Positions 9,887 to 26,229 of a stretch of 64,000 bases of DNA are shown here, piece by piece; the stretch's first letter is position 1, and every line of letters begins with the position of its first letter. Location: positions 8,208,718-8,272,717 of the forward strand of contig OZ017768.1 in NCBI GenBank assembly GCA_963969345.1, read 5' to 3'. Source of the DNA: Turbatrix aceti (Eukaryota; Nematoda; Chromadorea; Rhabditida; Panagrolaimidae). Position numbers and translations under genes: made by a program. A model generated the notes under the pieces. The model was not told the origin of the DNA and searched no databases. It worked only from the letters and a program-made list of their open reading frames with translations.

Positions 9887-12800
9887 TTAGTGTTGTTGTT
9901 GTTGCACGTTTTGAGCCTGTTGATCCGCAGAGGCCGCAGCCGCAGGATCGACAGGAGCTGAGCTGAAGGGATCGCTGTATCCCGTACTATCTCCGTCGTC
10001 GACGGGGACAGGCATGAAGCCACCGAACGTCGGAGGGAGCGGGGGCTGGATCGGAGCTGCCATGCCGGCGCCGGGTGGCGCGACTCCTTCTCCGCCACCG
10101 GATGACATGGTCGCGAATGCGTTGGCGTACCGAGCACCTGGGCCTGCGCGTCGTCTTCCAACAAGGGTATTGGTGCCGGTGGGGGGATTTGGTCCAGGGC
10201 CAAAGTTGCCGCCGGGAGCTGAGAAGGATGACGGATCCGGCATCGACGGAGGGGGCGGTGGTGGGGGAGGGGCGTATTCGATGCCTTCGCCGACGTATCG
10301 ACCGAGTTTTTCGTCCCAGCGGATCTGAAATAACAAAATAAATACGTATTTATTTTTTATTATTAAAAAATTTTTCAAATAAATTAAAAATTTTTACAAA
10401 TAAAAAAATATAAATTTAAAAAATTATAAATTTAAAAAAAATAAATAAAAAAAAATATAAATAAAAAAAAAATTTATAAAAAAAAATTATAAATTAAAAA
10501 AATTGTAAAAATAAATTTTTATTAGTAAAAAGTGTTATAAATTTTCAACAGTCAAAAAACTCACGGCAGGACTAGAATCATTGGGTAGAACCATTTCAGG
10601 AGCCCCGCTGGACGGAATCATCTTCGCTATCCGACTCTTCACCGAGCTCAGAAATCCGCCTCCACTGCCAGCGTTGTTTGCCTGGCCTTCCGCACCTCCT
10701 CCGGGCGCCTCATTTTTCTGTTGCCTGACATTCTCCGCCTGCTGCTGCCGTTGCTGTTGTTGCTGCTGCTGTTGGTGTTGCTGCTGCTGAAGCGGAGCCG
10801 CCGGTTGTTGGGGCGGCATCGGCATCGGCTGGGGTGGTTGAGCAAAATTCGGTTTCTGTTGTTGGGGCGTCTGCTGATAGGACATCGCCTGCTGTTGTTG
10901 CTGCTGCTGCTGCTGATGGGGCTGAGGAGGCGGCCTCCACTGTTGTTGCTGCTGCTGGGGCGCTCCAAAGCCCGGCGGAGGCCCCGTAGAAATGCTCGAA
11001 GTCGACGTCGATTCCGAAGGCTGTTCGCCAGCTCCAACAGACGCCTGGCTATGCGAAGGCTGAGCTGCCGGTGCAAAATTATTTGCATTCGCCGGAGGAC
11101 CCGGAAACTGGGGTGGAACAAAGTTTCTTCTCGTCGGAGATCCCAGGGTCGCTACAGAAGACTGCGAGACAGTTCTCGACCTCGAAACCGGTCCAAGCCC
11201 GTTTCCGTGGGGTGAATGGGGCATCGGAGCAAATGCCGACGAGCCCCGACGATTGTTTGATTCATTGTCACCGCCGATCGTGAGTTCTTCGAGTCCTCCG
11301 GGCAGGACGCTATCCTGGACCGGAACCGGGGGCAGAGTGGCGTTCGACACAATTGAATACGCCGGAGAAACGCTTCGCTGGTGATTCTGGCTGTCAGTCG
11401 AGGTATGAATCGCCGATACTGCAGCCGGCGTCTGCAGGGGCGATCCAAAGTTGTCCTGATTGTAGCCCGAGGCACTTCGGCCTATTGCAATCGGTTCGGG
11501 TCTCACGAACGGCTTGTGCTCCGGCATGGGCTGGGGTGGGGGTGGGGGCCCGGGCTGCGGTTGAAACTGGAATACTGCCGGCATCTGGGTGGGTTGAGGC
11601 TGCTGAACAGGCTGAGGTTGGGTAACCGAAGGCCAGGATTGATACTGCTGCTGAGCCTGAGCCTGCTGCTGCGGGTATCCCCCCACCGCGGCCGGAGCCG
11701 GAGCAGCAACGGGGCTGTTCCCGGGCTGAACTTGTTCCGGGAGGTATCCATTACCCTGCGAGGTTTCATTAACAACCGTATTTCCGATCGGGGTGCTGGT
11801 AGAGTTCCCATTGGGAGGCGGAAAGACGAAGCTCGTATCGTTGCCTTGGTACTGGGTCGCTGCAGCGGCAGCGGCAGCGGCGTGTGCAGCTGCCGAAGCC
11901 TTTTCCTGGAGTTCTGCGGAAGCACGATTGAGCGCGGTGCTTCGGAGGTCTTGGATCCACGTCAGTTCCGACAGGGCGTGATTTGCTGCGTAGGCCAGGC
12001 TGAAAACATCATTTTTTAAATAAAAACCATAAATTGACGTGCACTAATTTTAAAAAAGTCCCGTAACAAAAAATGACGTTTTCACTCTCAAAAAAATTGA
12101 AAAAAAACATGAGCAAAAAATTTGAAAAAACAAAAAAAGCGACATCAAAAAATAGGAAAACAATCCATTTATTTTTGCCATTTCGGTTCATTCTAACGAA
12201 CAAAAAAAAAAAAAAGTCAAAGATTTTTTTGTTTCTATGACTGATTTTTCGGCAAAAAAAAAGAGCGATTTTTCGGCATGAGCAAAAAAAGCGACAATCA
12301 AAATTGTTTGTTAGAATGAACCAAATTGACAAAAAAATTAAAGAAAAAAGAAACCGAAATTTTTTGGGAAAAGTACAAATTTTTTTTAAATCAATGAAAA
12401 AAAAGACCGCAAAAATTCTAAAATTTCGATCCTAAAAAACCCACCGTTCAGCGAGATCGCACAGCATGAAAAGCGTTTCGCTAGAGTGATTGTATTCCTG
12501 CTGTTTGATGTTATTCGCGACGTCAAAGCAGTAATCGTAAGCCGCCTGTGGCGAGATACCATTTTCCGCCAACAATTCTGCGTACTCGATTCTGCATCTT
12601 TGGAAATCCGTTGATCGATCCAGAATGCCGGTTTCACCTTCTCGAAGCGACATTCTCCGTGCAAAAGCGTAGATTTCGGTGGCCTGGAAATCAGTGATGC
12701 TCCAGTCGTACTGAGTCTCCGTCGAGTAGTACGCGTCATCGGGTAGACTGGCATTGACGAGGGTAATGTGCCGTCTGAATGCCTCTTCGTCCTCCGAGTT

Positions 12801-15800
12801 TCGTTCAACGGGAGCAAAGCAATCCTGTCCGATGAGAAGGTTGACAGCGAGAAAGCAAAAATCAGCGGCCGCGTCAAAGTGCTTTCTGGACAGCGCTAGG
12901 CCGAGTTGATGTACCGTATACATGGAGGTTTCGGTATTGAGGTTGGCGAGTACGATGGCAATGTGGCCTCTCCAGCCGAACGCGTCGTCGGCGTTGGTCA
13001 TGTTGGTGAGGATAGGGACCGGCATTTGGGAGGCGACGCTCAGCAAGGTGAGAGCCGGGTGCTGGGGATCGCGGTGCGCCAGGAGGCGGCTTTCGATGAG
13101 CTCCAGCTTTCGGCGATCGTGTCCAAACATACGGTAGGCCAGGATCAGGGCATCGAAAAGGAGGCCGTTCTGCGTGGCGCTTTCTATCGCTTCCTGAAAA
13201 AATACGTTAAAATAAGAACAAAAATGAAGTCGAAATTTCAGCCCATAATTTAAGGCCAAAAAAAAATTATTTTTGATGAAATAAGTTTTTTCGTTACCAA
13301 AAAAAAGTTTTTGTACGTAAAAAAACGCTGAAACTTCGTTTTACAGAAAAAAACATAATTGAACTTAAAAATACGATTGAAGCAAAAAAAACACAAAATT
13401 GTTGTCTTTTTTGACCAGTTTTTAGATTTTTTAGGCCCATTTTTTTAGCCTTGGATTATAATAAATTTTAGCCCCAATTGTCATAAAAACTCACATCAAT
13501 GTAGCCGCCTAACAAAAACCGGGTAAACTTGTCCATCGCGTCAGGATCAACGTAGCGCTCATCTCGATGCTTGATCGAGAGTGCAGGAGACGCGGATTCG
13601 ACGACTCGATCGGGTTTTCCGCGTACATATGAATTTTTGGGTTGAAAAGACTGGGACGAGTATTTGTAGTTGGCGGTTAACAATCTAGCCAGATCAGGGC
13701 CAGTTACTTTCTAAATAGTTAAAAATAGCAAAAAATACACTTTTACATACAAAAAAATGTACTTACACCATGCTGTCGAATGAGCATCTCCAGCAGCCGC
13801 CAAATCAGCAAAACATCGTTTGCATCGCTGCTTTCCGGATTTTGCAGATAGATTTCAGACTGTAGAATACGTTCAATCTGGCGGTCAATGAAGAGCAAAG
13901 GTGTGTGGGACGGCGTGATGCCATTGATAAGCGGACCCTTGAATGCCTCCATCGCCTCGATATTCCTCCGTTGAGCTGAATTCTGAATGTGCGATTTGAC
14001 TTCTTCGACGCGAATTGTCGAAATCGAGTATTCCGGATTGAGGACGAGAAGCCGACCGCCCGGAGCGAAGGTCGCGAAGGCATGGGGCCGGGCGAAGCGC
14101 AGGGGCTCCTTGGCAGCGGCTGACGAGTCGAGAGAAGCGATATCAGATTCATCCAAGCGTTCGCAGTAACTTGGACGATCGCTGGCACGGCTGTCGGGTG
14201 TGGCACGATCGTCGGAGAAGAGATGCTGACGGGATCGATCGTAGGCCAATTTGTTGGCTCGCTGACGTCGGATGTCAAATTCTTTACGAGTGTGCTTACA
14301 GATCTGTAAAAAAAAGGTAATGTATTGACAAAAAAACGATTAAAAATAGGGACATTTAAAAAATATCGTAAACGATAAATATTTGTATCGTAAAACAGAA
14401 AAGTAACATAAAAAACCGATATTATGTTACTTTTTGATATCGTAAAAAAAAGTAACACCGATAAAAGTCGTTATTATGTTACTTTTTACTTTTTGAGTTT
14501 TTTACGTTCAAGTCAAAAGTAATCCATCTTTTTTGTACTTTTTTTTGTCAACCAACCTTCAACAAAGCCTCGTTGTTGGATTCGCCGGCAGCTGTGTACT
14601 TGTAAAACTCCCGATTGAATATATTGTGAAAATTCTTGACAGACGAGACGTACTGTTTGTAGAGAGTGTAGTAGTACAAGAACGCCGTTTTTTCGTACGA
14701 GTTCAGATGCCAGAATTCAGCAGGCGGTGGATTGCGAGCTACGATTGCACGCGCGCGTTCGGAGGAGAGTTGGATGACGCCAAACGAGTGAATATCCGCT
14801 TCGGTAAAGGTCCGGAAGCTGCGGGATGAGTCCTAAAATATTAAAAACGTCAAATTATCATCGTAAATAATTTTTAGGCTAAATAATTTTCTTATAAAAT
14901 CAATAAAAAACAGTTTTTTACGAAAAACTCACCCGTTGTCCACGGCGATAGTACATGTCCAATTCGTCTTGCAACTCATCTTCTTCGGAAATGTAGTCTT
15001 CTTCCTCGTATTCTTCTGCGTAGTCTTCGTCGGAGTATCCACGTCCTTCCTCGCGAAACGGCTGCGGAGCATTGAGTGGATTCGTCGCAGCATGACCGGG
15101 CTGCTGCCGGTCAACCTGGGTGAAGCCGTCGTTCCGTTGCCGAAGAACCCTGAAAGAAAAAATAGTCCATTATTATCGAATCTTCTAAAACCACAAAAAA
15201 AGTGCACAGGGACAGAATCAGAACACAACAGAAGGAAAAGAGGAAGCAAACCAACTGACAACCTCTGATTTGTCGCAGATTCGTATTGAGCAGGTTCGAA
15301 CGACGATCGGGGTCTCTCGTAGAACGAATTAGATCGTCGAGCAACATTTGAGCCACTGACGCTGCCGTAGGGGATGGTCTGTTGACGGCCTGGAGCTGGA
15401 CTGTAGGTTGTGAAGGACTGGTGTAGTCTGAAAATGGGGGGAAAATGAGATTTGATCGTTATTTGGTCAAAAAACCGAAAAAAAAGAACGTAAATCGGAT
15501 AGGATAAAAATTATATCGTAATTTGAAAGAATAAAGTAACGTAACCCTATGAAAATAAACGAAAAGTAACAATATTTACGATTTCTGAATGTTATGCAGC
15601 GCACCAAAAGTAATACTTTCAATCGATTTCAGGACACAAAAAGTAACATTTCAACCCTATTGAACGTAATTTTCAGTTTTACGTTCAAATCACTCTTTTT
15701 TTTTTCTTATCGCTCTTTTTTCAGCCCAAATTTTCCTTCAAAACAACATAGAAACTCACCGAGAGCTAGCGCTGCCGAGTAATTCGCCGACTTCACTTCT

Positions 15801-16049
15801 GGGTCTCCCAGATCGTTGATTCAGCCGCTCCCGACGTCTCGCGTCAACAAAATCCTCGTCGTAGGTAGAGCGCAGGAGTGTAGGCACGCCACCGCCCTTG
15901 GGTTGCCATGGAGGAAGTCGAATAGGACCCGTCGGATTGCCGGCTGCGCCGCCGATCGATGGACGTCGGGGCTTGGTTACGTTCGGCAGAGAACGTACGC
16001 CGTGCACCTGACTAGACTGCGAACCGGCACCATCGTAGTCGTCCTGCAT
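9887..16049 (-). CDS. sec-16: Sec16, COPII scaffold of ER exit sites
   Basis: Nine exons on the minus strand: 16049-15760, 15427-15263, 15149-14933, 14832-14557, 14303-13767, 13710-13495, 13193-12445, 11999-10565 and 10324-9887. They total 4323 nt and close in frame to 1440 aa. The N-terminus is disordered, with an acidic block before exon 4. The central conserved domain and helical ACE1-like region (about residues 230-820) include KICKHTRKEFDIRRQRANKL-type sequence and WRGHIAIVLANLN, diagnostic of Sec16. The C-terminal third is Pro/Gln-rich with poly-Gln, and ends in a Pro run and QQQQH. Sec16 organises COPII vesicle budding on the ER by binding Sec23/Sec13. An in-frame TAG before the ATG and an acceptor at 16071-16072, 21 nt before it, fix the start and suggest trans-splicing or a 5' UTR intron. 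Exon 2 is open in two frames; I chose the one that keeps phase with exon 1. Confidence 0.88.
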
Positions 16050-16783
16050 CTCCTAGTCTTCGTCGCTAGACTGAAACGTGTAACAAGACTGTGATAAAAG
16101 TCAAAAAACACATGAACATGAAATAAAAACGCAAAAGCCGCCTCAAATTTTTGAAAATGAAAAATCAATGAAGGATTTTTGCATTTTCCGGACGAGGGAA
16201 AAAATGAAAATGATCGCAATAATTAGTGTAAACCTCTTGAAAAAGAGAGAGTAAGTTTTACGTTTGTGTCGACGTGGCGTAGCGCAACATGCAGCAGGGA
16301 AGACAAACGAACGCGTCGACTCGCTCGCATCGACGGGATCGTGTCACATTTAGCCAAGACTTGCGTAAAAAATAATTTGTTTGAATTTTATGGGATTTTG
16401 ACTGGGTTTTTAAATTCGTAAACTCAGGTATCAGTGTAATAAATCAAGACAAAAAGAAACTAAAAAATTGAAAGGCACTTTTTATATTAAAAAATGGTCT
16501 CACAACGATTTTTGAACTTTCGCGTCGAGAGATCTTTTTTTTTGAATTTTGCCTAACTTTTTTTGGCTGACTGAATCTTTTTCATTTTTTTTTTGCCAAA
16601 AAATTTTTCGCCATTGTTCTGTTCGCCCGTTTCTCTCTGACAACAACCATTTTTTTCACAACAACAAAAAAATCCAATTGGAACAAATCAGAACAAAAAG
16701 ACAATACGATACAACGGACAAAAACCCTCAACAGTTTTTTTTCGGGGTTTCGTCCATCAAACAATCCACAAGGACAACCACAA
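16050..16783. other. interval between smc-5 and sec-16
   Basis: This 734-bp stretch separates the smc-5 stop from the sec-16 start; both genes run on the minus strand. It contains the acceptor just before the sec-16 ATG (TTTCAG at 16071-16076 on the minus strand). No coding exon is seen. The arrangement allows, but does not prove, a nematode operon. Confidence 0.4.
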
Positions 16784-21564
<4,781 letters not shown>

Positions 21565-22952
21565 CCCTGAAAAGCGCAGTGAAAAATCCCCTCAAAACCA
21601 CGGGAAAATGATGAAATTATCGTAAAAACACGCTGTAACGCGAACATTGTACAACAGATAACCAAATTTGCGATGAATGACTATTTTCTTTGCCGTTACA
21701 AAAAAACATCGAAAATCAAAGAAAAAAAACAAACAAAGCGCCGGCAAAAAAAATAAGTAGAAACTTATGTTAGAAAAACGCGGGAAATGAATGAAAACAA
21801 GTCATTTTGCAGAAAACAAGCATGCGACGGCTCTCACCACGAAATTATTTTGTGTTGTTTTTTGACTTGCGCGTTCTTGACAGTTTTTTGTGACTGTTTT
21901 TTTAATGAAGTTTTTAGAAGTCAGTTTTATCTTTTTTGTATTTCTTTTAAAAAAATATTATGGGAAATCATGAAAAGTAACATATTTTTTACTCTGAATG
22001 TTCAAGTGGACACAGTTTTTATACGTCAAGTTGGTGATCAAAATGCGTTTCAAATGTTTTTGATAAATATGAAATTTTTAATTTTACGAAATTGAATAAA
22101 TGTAAATTTCGCGAAATCTTTTGCTGAATTCAGTTTTTTTCTGCACAATTTAAAAAAATAATTTTTTTAATACATACAAGCATGGTGTCATCTGACTAAA
22201 TCCAGTGAATGCCACTTTCATGGGAGTTATCCCGATCATGGAATAATTCCCTGGGGACTGAACGTGCAAAAAAATATCCCCTGCGATTCCCATGGACAAA
22301 TCCCCTATATTTCTTTTTGCCACCGTGCTCATAGGCGTTTGCGTTTACCAAATACAACTGCAAGACAGTTTTAATTTCCAAAACCCAAAAATATGATATC
22401 ACGAATATTACAAACATTTGTGAAAATAAATTTATTTATCAAGTGCCCCAATGACAGCGCCATCAAGTTCCGCAATGGGAAGAATTCCACTACCCCTAAC
22501 AAGGAATCGGCAGCCTTGTTTTTATGTTTTTTTGTTTTCATTTTGTTTTTTATACGGAACATTACTTATGTATCATCCCTCAGTTTTCTTATTGCCAATT
22601 GGCGAATTGGAGTTGTTTGCATATTTCATTCTATAAATTTTCAGTTTTGCATTATCTTAGCTTCCTGGCTGAAATGAGGTTTGGAACAAAAATTCTGCAT
22701 TCCATATCAATACCAGTTTTTTTGCAATTCATCGTCAGCAGTTACGTCAACAGGATCAAAGAATCGCAGTTACGAGAATTCTAAGCATGTTTCCCAAACT
22801 TTTTTGGCTGAATCATGTCTTCGCTATACAAATTTCTGTATTCTTGATCACCTACCTATCATTGTGTGTTATCAACGGCATTTATTTAGTAGTCGACTTC
22901 ATTGACACGCGACCAAGCACGTCGTAATCGTCTGACGCTTTTTTGCCGTGTC
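21565..22952. other. divergent intergenic region between smc-5 and the SH2 kinase
   Basis: This stretch must hold the promoters of both genes. Bases 22190-22330 contain CCCATGG/GGGGA-type half-palindromes similar in style to the block at 2740-2800. No coding exon, RNA gene or clear transposon end was found. Confidence 0.4.
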
Positions 22953-25461
22953 ATGGATAATCGGAAGCAGCAGACGCCTGGAAAGTGGGTTTTCGCGCTA
23001 CATTATTTTTTTGTAGCCCGATGTTTTAGAAAAAAGCATCCTTCATTAGACAATGACCTCGGGCCCGAAAATCAGAAACCAAAGAGTCCACGTGTATTTG
23101 CCGGCGGTGGAATTTCGGTTACCACCGGGGCAAACAAGACAGCGAGGAAGCAAACGGTCATGGCACCTCAACCCGTCTCCGATCCCGCTATCATCGTCCC
23201 CAGTCCTGCGTCGCCCGTGCGCGTATCATCACCGAGTCCACAGCCACAGCCAGTTGCCCCCATTTGCGAAGACGAAGAAGGTCCGATCCCGATCAAGGTC
23301 GAAGACGGACTCGAGGATAAACCCTACTACCACGGCCTCCTGCCACGCGAAGATATTGAATCCCTCATCGTGCAAGATGGCGATTTTGTTGTCCGCCTCA
23401 CCGAAATCAGGGAACCAGGCATGACGCGTTCGAGCAGGCATATATGTCTGTCTGTCGCTTGGCTTGGCACGAAGCACCACTTTATTATAAAAAAGAGCGC
23501 CCGAAACCGGTACTACATCTGCGGTGGTCACAAATGCAATCCATCCGCCCAGCCGGACTACTCTACAGTCGTCAACCTCGTCAATTTTTACTTAGTCGGA
23601 AAAGTCCCTTTTGGATCGAAGTTGTGCATTCTCAAAACCCCAATCTACACAAAGGTATGGGAGCTTAAGCACGTCCAGATCAAGTGCCAGGTCAGGATTG
23701 GGGCAGGCGCATTTGGAGAAGTCTACTCTGGTCTGCTTCAAAGAGTAAACAAGTTACCCGCTCCCGTAGCCATCAAACAACTCAAAACAGTAAAAGTCGA
23801 CAAGGCCAAGATCCAGGAAATCATGCACGAAGCACGCGTCATGAGACCCCTCAAGCACACGAACGTCGTGAGGTGCTACGGTGTCGCAGCTGACATCGAG
23901 CCTCTCCAGATCGTGCTCGAGTTGGTGAATGGCGGAGCGCTGGACATCTACCTCAGGGCCCACCCGAATGCATCCATCCCACAGCGCATGAGCATGGCAC
24001 GTGATGCTGCTTGTGGGCTGGAGTACATTCATGCCATGGGAATCCTTCATCGGTAAGCTTTTGTTCAAAAGCATAAGAGCAATCAAGAAAAAAAAATATT
24101 TCAGCGATGTCGCAGCCAGAAATTGTCTCTACGACGGATCTGTCGTCAAAATCAGCGACTTTGGCCTATCAGTTGTGAGCGATGTCTATAAAATTGGCGA
24201 AACCGAACGTACACCTTTTAAATGGCTTGCACCTGAAGGTTTTGCAACATATACCTACACTCGTGCATGTGACGTCTGGGCTTACGGTGTTTTACTCTAC
24301 GTATGTGATTTGTTTTCTTAAGACATTTATGGGGGAAATTTTTTTAGGAAATATTCTGCAATGGAGCGGAACCCTACGAAGGCCTCAAGGCAGTCCAGAT
24401 ACGTGAGATCGTGCTTCACGGTGGGAATCTACGTTTACCAGAATGGGTTGGGTCTGCTATGACTCAGCTTGAAACTGAGATATTTACCTTCGATCCTGCT
24501 GCTCGTCCAAAAATGCATGTTATCATGGATAGGATGAAAGCCTTAGTACCGTAAGTACATAAGTAAAATTTTTTTAGTTTACTGAGAATTAGAGCTTCGA
24601 TGCGAAAAAACGTATTTTTGGTTTAGAGAGTTCTTTTTCACGTTATGTCATCGTACTTTTTTTTCGATTTACTTTTTATGTTTTTTTAGGCGACCTGAAA
24701 AAGTACCCGAAGATTCAAGTGAAGGCGAACGCGAACATGCGAAGAAAGGCCAACATTCACAGCGCAACAACTATGGCGGCGGACACAAGACAAAGAACTA
24801 CAGCAAGGAAAGCTTTCCCAAGAAATCCAGCAGCAAGGAAGCCTTTCACAAGAAGAAGGTTAAGCATAGCAAAGAGGTACTTACCAGAAAGGTGAATCGA
24901 TCCCGCGAGCCTTTTGATCTTCCAAAAAGTGGAAAGGTGAATCGATCCCGCGAGCCGTTCGATGTACCAATTGACGTCCAGAACAAAGCGTCTTCCGGGT
25001 CGCTCAATAACCAAACCGATCCTCCTCCGCATACTCCGCATACTCCCAAACGCAGCAGCAACATGCGTGCGCCGATGGGTGGATCGGCGGACCATGTCCC
25101 TCTCGGGCACAGGGCTTCCGAGTACGCTAACCCGGGATTATCCAAAGTGAACTACAGCAAGGAAATCTTCACGACTGGTCACCTGGTAGTCAAAGACCGG
25201 GGATCCAAGGAAACGCTCAACAACCGAGGGGGAAACAGGAGAATGCAGAGCAAGGAAGCCTTCTTCGGGGCGACGAAGAATAAGAGCCGTGAAACCCTCC
25301 ACCGAGGCAAAAAGTCAAAACAACAAACGGAGAGCGATGCACAAAAGAAAGGCCGTAGGATCAGCAAAAGGGCCATCAAATCCAAATCACGCGAGCCTTT
25401 CAATAAAAAAGAGCACAGAAATCGTAATCGGGATGCCGCAGACAACGATGTGAGTGAATAA
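22953..25461 (+). CDS. Fer/SPE-8-like SH2 non-receptor tyrosine kinase with S-[KR]-E repeat tail
   Basis: The model is 22953-22984, 23030-24052, 24105-24300, 24348-24550 and 24690-25461, giving 741 aa. The first intron (45 bp) keeps frame either way, so it could instead be coding. A Pro-rich N-terminus is followed by an SH2 domain (about 105-200: KPYYHGLLPREDIE, GDFVVRL) and a kinase domain (about 220-490) with glycine loop GAGAFGEVYSG, VAIK lysine, catalytic loop HRDVAARN, DFG (ISDFGLS) and FKWLAPE. All key residues are present, so activity is expected. This SH2-kinase order is typical of the very large nematode Fer/SPE-8 group, many members of which act in sperm. The Lys-rich tail repeats S-[KR]-E-x-[FL] ten times (for example SKESF, SKEAF, SREPF). 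Confidence 0.87.
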
Positions 25462-26229
25462 TGTGCTTTCTGTTCAGTGTGTTTTGAGTATAAATAAAAA
25501 ATGCTGTTTTTATGTTGGTGATTAAACAGAAGGAGATACAAAACGCATTGGAATCCGACTAGAATGACCAAAGTAGTGAGAAAAAAAACATCCAAAAGAA
25601 AGGACACCGTAAAAAAAATCCGAGGGATATGTCGCATATTCAAATTTTAGCATTCGTGATCGTTCGAGAACATCCCGCACTCGCATGAGAATCATAACGG
25701 AATTATAAGGCTTTGCACGCTAATGTGTTTTATTGTGATGCGTTCATTCTCATCCAGTTCATTGTGTTCCGCAGCTCTAATTTAGTCATTGCTTTTTGCA
25801 GGAATTTGAATACGAATAAAGGGGAAAATAGCTTTTTTTTTTAGCACTTCATTGTGCTTCTTCATTTTCGTTGCGCGTCTCATTTGTTTCTAATTCCGTT
25901 ATGATTCTCATGAGAGTGCGGGCAGGTTTACTTTCTTCGAATTTTTTCGCGATCAATGATAAATTTTCCGAACAGATAAAACGAACAAAATTTTGGAAAT
26001 GTGTTTTTCTTGAGTAATTATGTGGTGGTGGTAAGCAGGGAGCGCCGAACGTTCTTGTTCGTTCGCAAGTGCCGAATGTTGATAATTTTTTCCATACATA
26101 ATTTGACACGAATTTGAAACAAAAACCCCGTTCATGCAAATATCTACTATATGACTATGTTATTCAAATATTTATCATATCTTTGACGTCATTACTCTTA
26201 TCTCAGTCATTCAACCATTGTATGCTAGA
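25462..26229. other. intergenic DNA before paralogue 1
   Basis: It contains the probable 3' UTR of the kinase (AATAAAAAATGC near 25492) and the inverted-repeat element at 25674-25922. I see no other coding exon. Confidence 0.45.
25674..25922. mobile_element. 249-bp MITE-like element with 32-bp TIRs
   Basis: The left end (25674-25705, beginning CCCGCACTCGCATGAGAATC) and right end (25891-25922) are inverse copies with one mismatch. A decayed copy in the opposite orientation lies at about 30468-30735, upstream of the second paralogue. Shared internal sequence includes CATCCAGTTCATTGTGTTCC. No clear target duplication and no coding capacity were seen. Confidence 0.7.

Noticed and set aside
10721..12019. 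Leu/Arg-rich open frames opposite the sec-16 C-terminal exon
   Set aside because: They are the antisense reading of CAG-rich poly-Gln DNA; sec-16 is supported by phase closure across nine exons.
25849..26139. Minus-strand open frame upstream of paralogue 1
   Set aside because: It begins in the MITE-like element terminal repeat and has no conserved counterpart at the second copy.
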